A stretch of DNA of 64,000 nt from Neostapfia colusana (Eukaryota; Streptophyta; Magnoliopsida; Poales; Poaceae), in contig JASWHV010000008.1 of NCBI GenBank assembly GCA_030760725.1, positions 52,985,671-53,049,670 on the forward strand, in the 5' to 3' direction. Both the position numbers and the translations under genes were made by a program. This document shows positions 44,601-55,734 of the stretch, one piece after another; the stretch's first letter is position 1, and each line of letters starts with the position of its first letter. The notes below the pieces were generated by a model. The model was not told where the DNA came from. It saw only the letters and a program-made list of their open reading frames with translations, and searched no databases.

Positions 44601-46114
44601 CTGCAGAATTGAAGGACGAGGTTATAAGGCTCAATCTATGTCTAGTAAATAGTGGTGAAGCCATCGCCATGGAAGTGGACTCCACACTTGAGCGAGACAT
44701 ACGCGAGGGACAAAAGAATGATGAGAAGATACAAGAGATCAGACAGCTCATCAAGGAAAATAAAGCTCCTGGTTTTAGAGAGGATGAACAAGGAACGGTG
44801 TGGCACGGGAAAAGGATCTGTGTGCCAGAAGTAAAGGAGATTCGTAAATTAATTTTGAAGGAGGCTCACGATTCCGACTATTCCATTCATCCTGGGAGTA
44901 CGAAGATGTATCAGGACCTCAAAAGCAGGTATTGGTGGTATGGCATGAAGCGAGATGTCGCGGAACATGTTGCCCTATGTGACACATGTCAGTTGGTGAA
45001 AGCAGAACATCAACGACCCGCGGGATTGCTGCAACCACTCAAAGTGCCTGAATGGAAGTGGGAAGAGATCAGCATGGATTTTGTCGTGGGATTGCCTAGG
45101 ACCCAGTCCGGGTATGATTCAATATGGGTTATTATTGATAGGCTAACCAAGGTAGCTCATTTCATTCCGGTGAAGGAAAGCTACAGCGGAACCAAATTGG
45201 CAGAATTGTACATGTCAAGGATTGTGTGTTACCATGGAGTGCCAAAGAAGATAGTGTCGGACCGAGGGACACAGTTCACCTCGAGGTTTTGGCAAAAGTT
45301 GCATGAAACCATGGGAACCCATCTGAATTTCAGTTCTGCCTATCATCCCCAAACTGACGGACAGACGGAGAGAACCAATCAGATCCTTGAAGATATGTTA
45401 AGGGCATGTGCACTCAAAAACAATAGGAGTTGGGACAAGAACCTACCGTATGCGGAGTTTTCCTATAACAACAGTTATCAAGCTAGTATGAAGATGTCAC
45501 CGTTTGAAGCTTTGTATGGAAGGAAATGCAGAACTCCCCTATTTTGGAACCAAACCGGAGAAAGTAAAGTGTTTGGTCCAGAAGTGCTACAAGAAGCCGA
45601 GGCAAAAGTGAGGGAAATTCGCAACAACTTGAGGATAGCACAGACACGCCAGAAGAGTTATGCTGATGTACGAAGAAGAGAGCTTGTTTTCAACGTGGGA
45701 GACTATGTTTATCTCAAGGTGTCCCCTATCAGAGGACTTCGTCGGTTCAAGGTGAAAGGGAAGTTGTCACCTCGATACATCGGACCCTTTCCAGTTTTGG
45801 AAAGAAAAGGCGAAGTGGCGTACCAACTAGAGTTGCCGGTTCATCTGTCGGACGTGCACGATGTGTTCCATGTGTCGCAACTCAAGAAATGTCTGAGGAC
45901 GCCTGAGGAGGTGTTACCCATGAATGAAGTGGATGTAGCTCAGGATTTGTCTTATGCCGAGCAACCATACAAGATTTTGGAGACAATGGAACGCCTCATC
46001 AGAAATAAGAGAATCAGGATGTGCAAGGTGCAGTGGAAGCATCACTCAGAAGAGGAAGCCACCTGGGAACGGGAAGATGAGCTTAAGGCACAATTTCCGG
46101 AATTGTTTTCTTAG
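41645..46114 (+). CDS. Intact gag-pol polyprotein of element A', 1489 residues
   Basis: One open frame. Gag core lies at about residues 85-245; zinc knuckle C343, C346, H351, C356; protease D405-S-G; reverse transcriptase about 560-770 with FIDD (D717, D718); RNase H about 855-975 with D864, E901, D926, D969; integrase with H1075, H1082, C1112, C1115, then D1145, D1206, E1242 (DD35E spacing); GPF-type module near 1379; chromodomain-like C-terminus about 1434-1488 (QWKHHSEEEATWERE). It would make virus-like particles, copy the RNA to DNA and integrate it; the chromodomain may guide insertion to marked chromatin, as known for chromoviruses. Gag and pol are fused with no frameshift or stop between them. 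The start was chosen by alignment with A and by the acceptor-like AG before it. Confidence 0.95.
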   Translation: MAGRGKGRAANPANNNDEACNSHLSGGQNRGGRREEVDPLHQMLENQNQLIHNLTQVVANLHQVPPPQAAPRQPRLSEFLGTQPPKFASAAEPLEADDWLKTIESKMRIIQCQGYERVLFASHQLQGPAADWWTAYVAAHHDPESITWEEFKRSFRNHYIPRGELKNKRKEFLGLQQGNMTVREYLTKFTQLSRYAPRDIETDEQKQDCFVEGLTAEMQCAMSSNEYESFQKMVDRAFVVERKLKALENENKRKAGWSHQASGSNTRPRMMQQPTGQTSRAAVSYSAPRGYNPNYRPPAAPAQPQRQFVQQPRPAYPPRPAVQGHPNQPQDNKGQASKIGVQCFSCGEVGHYAHKCPKKKSTQPQQQNVMRGRVNHATMEEAQEAPDVVVGKFPANLHLATLLFDSGATHSFIAQGFVKKHDLATTQMNHMLAVNSPGGEIRTRQVCPKVNLDINGVVFTANLIVIDSQGIDIILGMDWLTKHKGIIHCSTRTVELTHPSGTRVKFITIHEPRRDIKLNQVEVKVEEIRTIREYPDVFPEELPGMPPDRDVEFAIELVPGTAPIYKRPYRMDSKQLEELKDHLRELTEKGYVRPSSSPWGAPVIFVPKKDGTQRLCVDYRALNEVTIKNKYPLPRIEDLFDQLRGACVFSKIDLRSGYHQLKIRQSDIPKTAFVSRYGLYEYTVMPFGLTNAPAYFMYLMNKVFMKYLDKFVVVFIDDILVFSKDEEEHEKHLRLVLQRLREHQLYAKLSKCEFWLKRVPFLGHIISEGGISVDPAKIEDIQKWKTPENVGEVRSFLGLVGYYRRFIEGFSKISRPLTKLLEKGITFTWTPQCDTSFQELKKRLTTAPVLVMPDMQKNFTVYCDASGNGLGCVLMQEGHVVAYASRQLRKHEKNYPTHDLELAAVVHALKIWRHYLMGKRTEIYTDHKSLKYIFTQPDLNLRQRRWLELINDFDVGINYHPGKANVVADALSRKVQVNKLSLKDMPAELKDEVIRLNLCLVNSGEAIAMEVDSTLERDIREGQKNDEKIQEIRQLIKENKAPGFREDEQGTVWHGKRICVPEVKEIRKLILKEAHDSDYSIHPGSTKMYQDLKSRYWWYGMKRDVAEHVALCDTCQLVKAEHQRPAGLLQPLKVPEWKWEEISMDFVVGLPRTQSGYDSIWVIIDRLTKVAHFIPVKESYSGTKLAELYMSRIVCYHGVPKKIVSDRGTQFTSRFWQKLHETMGTHLNFSSAYHPQTDGQTERTNQILEDMLRACALKNNRSWDKNLPYAEFSYNNSYQASMKMSPFEALYGRKCRTPLFWNQTGESKVFGPEVLQEAEAKVREIRNNLRIAQTRQKSYADVRRRELVFNVGDYVYLKVSPIRGLRRFKVKGKLSPRYIGPFPVLERKGEVAYQLELPVHLSDVHDVFHVSQLKKCLRTPEEVLPMNEVDVAQDLSYAEQPYKILETMERLIRNKRIRMCKVQWKHHSEEEATWEREDELKAQFPELFS

Positions 46115-46145
46115 AAACACCAATCTCGAGGACGAGATTTCTTTT

Positions 46146-46158
46146 AAGGGGGGTAGAG
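46146..46158 (+). other. Polypurine tract of element A'
   Basis: aaggggggtagag ends one base before the 3' LTR. It is identical to the tract of A. Confidence 0.9.
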
Positions 46159-46159
46159 C

Positions 46160-49100
46160 TATAACACCCCAAATTTTTAGTCAAAACTCAAATTTTGATT
46201 TAGAACCATAAACCATGTTCAGAGGGGAATTTAGAAATTTTTGGACGTATTGCATGTTTTGCAAAAATTCAAATTCAAACTGGAATTCAAATTACACTCA
46301 AAACAGAAAAGAAATGAAAAAGAAAAAGGGAAAACCAGAAAAACTGGCCAGTGGGCCGAAACCCCAGCCGGCCCAGCTAACCCCGCGCAGCCCGCCCCCG
46401 CGCGCGCCGCGCTGCCCCTCGCTGACGGGTGGGACCCGCCTGTCATCCCTAACCCCGCGACCCCGGACTCTCTCCCGCGCGCGCGATCGCAACCGATCGG
46501 GAAACCTGTCCCCGCAGCCGAATTCCGGACCCAGCGGACTCCAACTCGATCACAACAGACCCACCGCCCTCCCCCGGCTATAAAAACCACCGATCCGATC
46601 AGTTTTCCTCACGCGATCGCCGATTTTCGCTCCGGTGAGCACCGAGACTTCGCCGGTGAATTCTGGCCGATCTAAGCTCGGAAACTCTGATCTAACTCGT
46701 TGGTCTTGATCCACCGCCTCCGGGGAACTTTGCAGGTGCAGAAAACCCGAAGACTTACGGTGCAAATCCAGCTCCGACGAGCTTCGCCGTGGTTTTGCCT
46801 CGGACCTCGCCGCCGAGCACTTTCCAGAACCCCCGGGCTCGAGAAAACCCCCGAGGTGAGATCCCTGACCTCCCCTCTACCGATCTAGGCCATAAGATCA
46901 CAGTTCTAGGCAGAATTCTCGAGGATCCGAAAGTTTCCGGCGAGATCGCCGCTTCCCGCCGCCGTGCGCCGCCGGCAGCGCCGCCCGCGCTCGATAAGAG
47001 CGACGTGGCCGCTTGTGCGCCGTTTATTTTAAATCACACGGTAGACTTTAAAACCCCGCGTACCGGTTCGATGTTATAATCTCAGCCGTCGGTTTAAAAT
47101 CAGACGGTCCACGTCAGCCCCGCGTTATAAAGACTGGAATTCTTACGTGCTACCCCCTGGGGTTCTCTGGAATTGAGAGCTAGCCCCGGAAACTTCAGAT
47201 CTAGCCCCTGGAACTTCAGAAAATCATGTAAATTCATTTAAAAATCAGTTTTAGCCCCTGGACTTGATAGAAATTAAGAAAAACACCTCTGAAAAGTGTA
47301 GCTAGACCCCTGGAAATTATGAAAATGATATTATAGACCCTGTAATGGGGTGAATTCATTATTTTAGCCCTGGTCAGTATTTAATTTAGAAAATTGAATA
47401 TGTAACTAGTGTTTAAATATTAAAAAGGGGGACAAACATAATTGTCAAATTTATTAAAAACTTTCTCAGTACTTAGAAAACTTTGGAGTGAGATAAAAAT
47501 ATATTTTTGGGATGAAATAAATCTGTTTCATCTATTATTTACATTTAATAGTATAGGGACACATTTTTAAGTAAAGAATAGTTAAAGAAAAATAGGGAAA
47601 ATAATTATGAAATAGTATACATCAGAAGCCAAGGTCAAAATATGATCTTAAATTATTTAGGACCAGAACCTCATCTGTTTAGGTAGTGTGTATTACTAAT
47701 TTAATAATAAAATGCACAATTATGCATAAGAATATAAATCTGAAAATATAGAAACTAGTAAATGATAAATGGAGTTTCTAAAATACAAAGAATTCAGTTT
47801 AGGGTTGATAGAAATTATGAAGGCACATATGGAGAAGAAAAATACTTTTCATACATACTAGGTAGTTTAATATATAAGGAATTTATTTAAAACTGAAACA
47901 CACATATATACATATATGTATATATATATAGTATGTGAGTATAAATATGAACACCAAAGTAGGAATCATACACATATAAATAAAAGTGTATGCAAGCCCC
48001 AAATCAACACACATAAAGTAACCACAACACATATAATGGTAAAGAACTTTCATAAATATGAATGTGTGGTTTGTATGAAGTGGAAGTGTGAACTATGTCT
48101 TATGATTGTTGTTTTTCTTTTGCTATGTGTGATGGTATGAAGTAGAACCTGCTCAAGAACAAGTTATTCAATTCCAAGACCAAGACTACCCATTTCAAGA
48201 GCAGCAAGAAGGAGGCAAGTGTCCTTGACCACTTTGATCCTATGCTAGGATGTGTAGATAGAATTATTTGCATTGTCAAATGAAATATGAAACCTATGCT
48301 AGGAAGTTTCCCTAGAATTGCATTACCTTGTTTCCTTGTAGCTTGGGTTGGGATTTATTTTACCATGTCATTTCTATACATGCATATGCTTAGCCATGCT
48401 TAGAATGGGATAACTGGGACATGAGATCATCAGTTTATATTACCATACTCTTGAATGAGCTATTGTGAGTTATGTAGAGGTAGGGATCAAGGCAAGTTGG
48501 ATGTTTTGGTTGTGTGCTGGGTTTGTGTTTAGTACTTGCCTGGATCCTAAGGACCGGTTCATGGAGCATGTAACCCGGCTTTACAGTGCCAACCACATGC
48601 TGAGATGGGGCAGCTTAGCCAATTAATTAGGTGTATCCCCGGCGTAGTATGGGTGTGTTGGATGGTGCGGGAAAGTGGGTGTCAGCTGGACTACCATATG
48701 AACCGCAAGGCTCAAGAGGGGGCCACTGCAGCGGGGTTGGAGCCTCTTGTATGCTGTTAGGGGTGAAACCTCAGTGGGCCCACGCTCGTCGGGAATCCCT
48801 TTGTAAAGGCTTCGTAGTGATCTCTTGGCCACACACCTGGGAAGTGTGAATGTGGTTCGTAGCCACTGGCATAATGGAGGTTCTTTTAGTCCACCCGGCA
48901 ACGGGGGATGAAATCACTACTTGTGGGTACAGTGGTACAAACTCTGCAGAGTCAAAACTGTCTTGACAGCCGTGCTCACGGTTAAGAGCGGCCTGGACTT
49001 ATTCATGATTAGAGAATTGATGGTTTTTGGAAGTTAAGCGGGGAGCTTAACATTGGAAATGATGATTATGGTTATTGGTTTATGATGATGGGATGGGAGA

Positions 49101-49595
49101 TTTGGATCATTTCACCTGTGTAGTAATGTAGGTGCTTAATAAGCTAAGGTGATAGGTATTAATTGCGTAGTGCTTTAACCATGAGTTCAACCTCTCCTTG
49201 TTCTAGCCATGCATGATATAATTTTCCCACACTTGCTGAGTACCATTGGTACTCAACCTTGCATATTTGTTGGTTTATATTGCTGCTCAGGTCAAGATAA
49301 TGAGGTGGTATATAATGACCAAGATTTTGGACCCGAGGAAGGTTTTTAGGTTCATGAAGACCCCCGGGCAACACCTGTGATGGAGCCCTAAAGAATAATA
49401 TTCCGCTGCTAGTTTATTTACTTGTGATGAAGCATTAGTGTTCATTGAACCATTTATGATGTAAGACTTATTTATATTCGACACCTGGCTTGTAATAAAT
49501 GATGCTTCACTATTTGTCATCACATGTATGAGAAAATGATCCTGGCATACATGTGATATTCACTTGGTTGTTCTTCGGAAAAACCGGGTGTGACA
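46160..49595 (+). repeat. 3' LTR of element A' (3436 bp)
   Basis: Near-identical to the 5' LTR. Differences seen include the first two bases (TA instead of TG), a shorter C-run before the TATA box (46579-46586), a 15-base deletion near 48520 at a gggt direct repeat, and scattered substitutions. It ends tgtgaca and is followed by the duplication aaaga. Confidence 0.94.
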
Positions 49596-49599
49596 AAAG

Positions 49600-51249
49600 A
49601 TGAGGGATCTCAATCAAGTTAAATGCATCAAAGATGAGACTGACCGCATTCTAGTGAAGGATGAAGAGATTAAGAATAGATGGCGTGATTACTTTAATAG
49701 GCTATTCAATGATGGGAATGAGAGCACTATGGTTGAGTTGGATGACTCCTTTGATGACTCCAACAGGCGGTTCGTGCGGAGGATACAAGAGTTTGAGGTT
49801 AAGGAGGCCTTAAAAAGGATGAAAGGAGGAAAGGCCCTCGGCCCTGACGATGTCCCTATTGAGGTGTGGAGATGTCTTGGGGACGTCGCAATAGTATAGC
49901 TCACAAAGCTATTCAACCACATTTTTCGGTCAAACAAGATGCCTGAAGAATGGAGGAAAAGTATATTAGTACCTATCTTCAAAAATAAAGGAGATATTCA
50001 AAGTTGTACTAATTATCGAGGTATTAAGCTTATGAGTCATACTATGAAGCTTTGGGAGAGAGTGATTGAACACCGCCTGAGGAAAGTGACCAATGTCACT
50101 AAAAACCAGTTTGGTTTTATGCCTGGGAGGTCTACAATGGAGGCGATTTTCTTGCTTCGTCAGCTTATGGAGAGATATAGGGAGCAGAAGAAGGACTTGC
50201 ATATGGTGTTCATCGACTTGGAGAAGTCGTACGACAAGATACCAAGGTCAGTCATGTGGTGGGCACTAGAGAAACATAAAGTGCCAAAAAAGTACATTAC
50301 CCTTATCAAGGATATGTACAATAATGTTAGGACAAGTGTGCGCGTAAGTGATAGTGAGACTGATGCATTTCCTATCACGGTAGGATTACATCAAGGATCA
50401 GCTTTGAGCCCATACATCTTTTCCTTGGTCATGGATGAGGTGTCGAAGGATATACAAGGGGATATCCCTTGGTGCATGCTCTTTGCTGATGATGTAGTGC
50501 TGGTAGATGAAACTAGAGATGGTGTTGATAAGAAATTAGAGTTATGGAGACAAACCTTAGAGTCCAAGGGGTTTAGACTTAGTAGGACCAAAACCGAGTA
50601 TATGAGGTGCGACTTTAGTGGTGTTGGTCGTGAAGAGGGAAATGTTAGTCTACAAGGACAAATAGTACCTAGAAGGGACTCTTTCCGATACTTAGGATCA
50701 ATGTTACAAAGCAATGGCGATATTGATGAGGATGTTTGCCACAGGATCAAGGTAGGGTGGATGAAATGGCGACAAGCCTCTGGAATCCTATGTGATAGGA
50801 AAGTCCCACAAAAGCTAAAAGGGAAGTTCCATAGGACGGTGATCAGACCCGCGATGCTCTATGGGGCGGAATGTTGGCCAACTAAACGACAACATGTCCA
50901 ACAAATGAGTGTCGCAGAGATGCGCATGCTACGGTGGATGTGTGGGCACACGAGAAGAGACCGAATAAGGAATGAGGCGATTCGTGATAAGGTAGGGGTG
51001 GCGCCGATTGAAGAGAAGTTAGTCCAACATCGACTTAGGTGGTTTGGACATATCCAACGGAGACCTCCAGAAGCACCGGTTAACAGCGGGATTTTAAGAG
51101 GTAGAGAAAATATTAGGAGGGGTAGAGGACGACCAAGGTTGACCTGGGAGGAGGCGGTAAAACGAGATTTGAGAGATTGGAATGTATCCAGAGACTTAGC
51201 TCATGATAGGACCGCATGGAAAGTAGCAATTCATGTGCCAGAATCGTAG
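49600..51249 (+). pseudogene. K1 reverse transcriptase half of the LINE ORF
   Basis: It continues the endonuclease frame after A'. One TAG (49897-49899; K2 has TGG) breaks it; thereafter it is open to 51249. Motifs: GPDDVPIEVWR, KGDIQSCTNYRGIKL, FGFMPGRSTMEAIF, MVFIDLEKSYD, LHQGSALSPYIFSL and the catalytic FADD at 50482-50493. The C-terminus (RMLRWMCGHTRRDR, HRLRWFGHIQRRP) is typical of RTE-type LINEs. Apart from that stop and the A' insertion the protein is complete, so K1 was recently functional or nearly so. Confidence 0.9.
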
Positions 51250-51486
51250 TCTTGTTTTTTTCTTTTTTCTTTTCTCTTTTTCTTTTCCTTTTTTCTTATT
51301 TCTTTTCTCTTTTCTCTTTTTCCTTTTTCTTTTTTCCTTTTTTTCTTTTTTTTTCTTTTTTCTTTTTTCCTTTTTTCCCCCTTGTTCTCATATCTCTTCC
51401 TCTGTTTTACTTCATTGATATTGGGTTTCATGTCTAGCCGACCCCAACAGGCTTGGGATAAAGGCTTGGTTGTTGTTGTTGTTGTG
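51250..51486 (+). repeat. K1 3' UTR: pyrimidine tract and (GTT)n tail
   Basis: About 130 bases made almost only of T and C (51255-51382), then a conserved block ctagccgaccccaacaggc, then gttgttgttgttgttgtg. The same order is found in K2. The tract is on the sense strand. Small open frames inside it are low-complexity artefacts. Confidence 0.85.
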
Positions 51487-51501
51487 TTGGTGGAATGAGA
51501 A

Positions 51502-54500
51502 GAGATGCGCGCTAGATTTGTTCCTTCTTCATATAGACGTGATCTTCTTAAGAAATTGCAACGCTTTGATCAGTGTAACATGACTGTCCAAGAGTACTAC
51601 CAAGAGTTACAGAAAGGTATACTTCGTTGTAGGGTAGTTGAGGATCAGGAAGACCAAATTGTTAGGTTTTATGGGGGCTTGCGGCGTGAGATCCAGGACA
51701 TAGTTGACTACAAGGAATATCATTCTATTCAACGTTTATTTCAACTTGCTATGTTAGCAGAAAAAGAAGTGCAGTGTCGCCAACAGCAGCGGCGGAACAA
51801 CACCTTCACGCCACACAATTTTCGGTGCCATCCAAAGCAGCGCCCTCCTCGAGCGTACGTGTTTCTACACCACCCTCCACGGGTGTTGTACGCAGCAGCA
51901 TCGCACCTTCTACATCACGGGGACAAGATAACAGCAAGTCCCAGATGTCTCCAGGTGTTGCAGCAAAGGCGGCTGCACCCAACACTTCGGCAAGTCGCAG
52001 CTCCGACATAAAGTGCCACCGCTGCCAGGACTTGGCCATATGCAACGAGATTGCCCCAGCAAACGGGCGATCATTGCCATTGCTGATGGTGGGTATGTTA
52101 GTGCTTCTGATATTGAAGATGAAAATATTATTGCAACTAACATTTCAGGTTCGGATGATGGTGCTGAGAAGGTTCTTGGTACATCTGCGACAAACAACTA
52201 TAGAACTTTGATTGTGCAGCGAGCTTTGAGTGCCACAGTTCGAGAGGACGACAACCGTCAACGTCACAACCTTTTCAACATGTTTCTCGTCGTCAAGGAC
52301 TACCGTGTACATACCATCATTGATGGTGGTAGCTGCAATAATTTGGTGAATGTTGAGGTGGTCAAGAAGCTTGGCTTGACCACACGGGAGCATCCCCACC
52401 CTTATCACATTCAATGGTTTAACAACAATGGTGAGGTTAAGGTAACACAAACAGCAAGGATACATTTTTCCATTGGTTCTTATAATGATTTTGCTGATTT
52501 TGATGTGGTACCTATGGATGCTTGTTCTCTTTTGTTGGGACGTCCTTGGAAGTTTAATACTGATGCTATTCACCATGGTCGATCTAATAAGTATACTCTC
52601 ATGCATAAGGGTAAGAAAATTGTGTTGCTTCCTATGAGTCCCACTGAAATTGTACAATTTGAGCAGGAGAAAAAGAATAATGATAAGCAAAAGGGTATTT
52701 TCAATTCTGAAATTCAGCAACCTATTAAGTTAAAAAATCTTATTTTGCTTACAACTAAATCTGATCTTGATTTATATGCCTCTAATGGAACTTGCTATGC
52801 TTTAGTGTGCAAACATGCTTTATATTCCATTGGGGATACATCCATTGTCTTGCCACCTACTGTTGCTAACCTTTTGCAGGAATATATAGATGTTTTTCCA
52901 TCAGAGATACCCCCTGGATTACCACCTGTGCAAGGCATTGAGCACAAGATTGATTTGGTTCCACGGGCGAGCTTGCCAAACCGTGTTATCTACAGGACCA
53001 ACCCCGACGAGACTAAGGAAATTCAGCGACAAGTTCAAAATCTTCTGGACCGCAGGTACATTCGTGAGAGTCTTAGTCCTTGTTTTGTTCCTGTTCTTTT
53101 GGTTCCAAAAAAAGATGGCACTTGGCGCATGTATGTTGATTGTAGAGCCATCAATAACATTACCATTCGTTATTGCTATGTTATTCCTAGATTGGATGAC
53201 ATTCTTGATGAGTTGAGTGGTTCTGTTATTTTCTCCGAGATTGATTTGCGTAGTGGGTATCATCAGATTCGTATGGCTTTAGGTGATGAATGGAAAACTG
53301 CTTTTAAAACTAAATTCGGACTTTATGAATAGTTAGCCATGCCATTTGGTTTAACTAATGCGCCCAGCACTTTTATGAGGTTGATGAATGAGGTTTTACG
53401 TGCTTTCATTGGTAAATTTGTGGTGGTTTACTTTGATGATATTCTTATTTACAGCAAGTCATACGATGAGCATTTTGAACATTTGCGTGTTGTTTTTAAT
53501 GTCTTGCGCAATGCACGTTTATATGGTAACCTTGAGAAGTGCACCTTTTACACCGATCGTGTGTCTTTTCTTGAGTATGTTGTTACTTCGCAGGGCATTG
53601 AGGTGGACGAGGCAACGATTGTTGCCATCACGAGCTGGCCACTTCCGACTACGGTCACGCAGGTTCGGAGTTTTCTTGGTCTAGCAGATTTCTACCGGCG
53701 TTTCGTGCGAGATTTCAGCACCATTGCGGCACCTCTCCACGAGTTGACAAAGCATGGAGTGTCGTTTCGATGGGAACCAGCATAACAACAAGCTTTTGAT
53801 GTTCTCAAGTCGAAGCTCACACAAGCACCATTGCTGCAACTTCCTGATTTTGAGAAGACCTTCAAGCTTGAATGTGACGCGAGCGGCATTGGCATTGGAG
53901 GAGTGCTAATTCATGGAGGTAAAAACCTGTTGCCTTCTTTAGTGAAAAATTGCATGGGCCTTCGCTGAATTATTCTACATATGACAAAGAACTTTATGCT
54001 TTAGTGCGTGTCTTGCAAACTTGGCAACATTATCTATGGTCTAAAGAATTTGTCATACATTCAGATCATGAGTCTTTGAAGTATCTTAAAGGACAAGCTA
54101 ATCTGAACAAACGTCATGCTAAATGGATTGAGTTCATAGAATCATTTCCTTACATCATTAAACATAAGAAAGGGAAAGACAATGTGATTGCCGATGCTTT
54201 ATCTAGACGTTATACCATACTATCCCAACTTTCTCATAAAATCTTTGGTTTGGAAACCATAAAGAGGTTATATGCTACTGATTTGGACTTTAAAGATGCC
54301 TTTAAAAATTGTAGAGAGGGAAGAACGTGGCAAAAATTCCTGCTGCGTGAAGGCCTTCTCTACCGTGCTAACAAGCTGTGTGTTCCAGCTAGCTCCGTTC
54401 GTCTTTTGTTGTTGCAGGAAGCGCATGGAGGTGGTTTGATGGGACATTTTGGTGTTAAAAAGACAGAGGATGTGCTGGCCGCTCACTTCTTTTGGCCACG

Positions 54501-55734
54501 AATGAGGCGTGATGTGGAGCGCTACGTTTCACATTGCACGACATGCAACAAAGCTAAGTCTCGACTTAACCCACATGGTCTTGATATGCCTCTTCCGGTT
54601 CCTAGTGCACCTTGGGAGGATATTTCTATTGACTTTGTTTTAGGATTGCCTAGATCAAAGAGTGGGAGGGATAGTGTCTTTGTGGTTGTTGATCGTTTCT
54701 CTAAAATGACTCATTTTATACCCTGCCACAAGACCGATAATGCTTCAAATGTTGTTGATTTGTTCTTTAATGAGGTTGTGCGTTTGCATGGTGTTCCCAA
54801 TACTATTGTTTCTGATAGGGATGCTAAGTTTTTGAGTCACTTTTGGAGAACTTTATGGTATAAATTGGGAACAAAGTTGCTGTTTTCAACTACTTGTCAT
54901 CCACAAACTGATGGGCAAACGGAGGTAGTTAATCGTACCTTATCTACTATGTTGCGGGTTGTTTTGAAAGACAATTTGAGGTTGTGCGAGGAGTGTTTGC
55001 CACATATTGAGTTTGCTTATAACAGGTCTATTCACTCCACAACCAAGTTAAGTCCGTTTATGGTAGTGTATGGTTTCAATCCTCGTGCTCCAATTGATTT
55101 GCTACCTTTACCACATACTGAAATTGTAAACTTAGATGCTACACAACGTTCTGAATTTATTCTTAAGTTGCACGAAACTACTAAGTTACAAATTGAAAAA
55201 ATAAATGAAAAGTATCGCATTGCTGCTAGTAAAGGTAGGAAGGAGGTAAAATTAGAACCCGATGATTTGGTGTGGGCTCATTTGAGAAAAGATAGGTTCC
55301 CGGATTTGAGAAAGTCCAAACTCATGCCACGTGCTGCTGGACCTTTTAAGGTTCTTAAGAAGATAAATGACAATGCATATAAACTTGAGTTGCCTCTCGA
55401 GTTTGGGGTTAGTCCCACATTTAACATTTCAGATTTGAAGCCATACTTGGGAGAAGAAGATGAGCTTGAGTCGAGGACGACTCCAATGCAAGAGGGGGAG
55501 GATGATGTGGACATCACTCTTGCAGATATACACAACACTCACATGGTAGACATGCAAGGTCCAATTACTATAGCTCGAGCACGAAAATTGAATTTAGAGG
55601 TGAGCTCGTTGCTGAACAATTCTTTATATGTGAATTTTGAGAGTATGTTGCTATCTAATGGATTAATTATAATTAGGAACCATGGAGAGGACATGGAGAT
55701 ACATGGAGAGGGGTTTGGAGGCGTGGAGGGTTAG
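51502..55734 (+). pseudogene. Gag (rest) and pol of element B', inactivated
   Basis: It resumes after K1 at RARFVPSSYRRD. Gag continues to the zinc knuckle near 52010, where one G is missing compared with B and shifts the frame. A long piece (52013-53332) then reads protease IIDGGSCNNLV and RT up to a TAG (TGG in B) in GLYEWL. RT goes on with YFDD (about 53431) to a TAA at about 53783, a small frame change around 53925, then an open 594-codon stretch (53950-55734) with RNase H, integrase (zinc region, DDE core) and the tail PITIARARKL running into the LTR. Less decayed than B. Confidence 0.9.
55491..55502 (+). other. Polypurine tract of element B'
   Basis: agagggggagga lies directly before tgatgtggac and within the pol frame, as in B. 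Confidence 0.7.

Larger units (their letters stand above)
36894..49595 (+). mobile_element. Element A': complete, young long-LTR chromodomain Ty3/gypsy element (12.7 kb)
   Basis: LTRs of 3453 and 3436 bp, primer site, ORF0, one intact gag-pol frame and a polypurine tract are present, flanked by aaaga on both sides (36889-36893 and 49596-49600). The two LTRs differ by roughly a dozen substitutions noticed by eye, a 15-base deletion and a C-run length change, so the insertion is recent on an evolutionary scale. It sits inside LINE K1 between the endonuclease and RT halves. This is the only potentially autonomous element in the window. ORF0 carries one stop. Confidence 0.95.
35318..51486 (+). 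mobile_element. K1: full-length RTE-type LINE, split by element A'
   Basis: It lies between two copies of ttggtggaatgagaa (35303-35317 and 51487-51501). It encodes an apurinic-type endonuclease followed by a reverse transcriptase in one frame, then a pyrimidine-rich 3' UTR and a (GTT)n tail. Without A' it is about 3.46 kb. The short repeat tail and endonuclease-RT order fit the RTE clade. The 3' end (ctagccgaccccaacaggc, then GTT repeats) resembles the tail of plant Au SINEs, as I recall. Confidence 0.9.

Noticed and set aside
51216..51437. F/S/L-rich or K/R-rich open frames in the LINE 3' ends (also 61269-61682)
   Set aside because: Translations of a pyrimidine tract; low complexity only.
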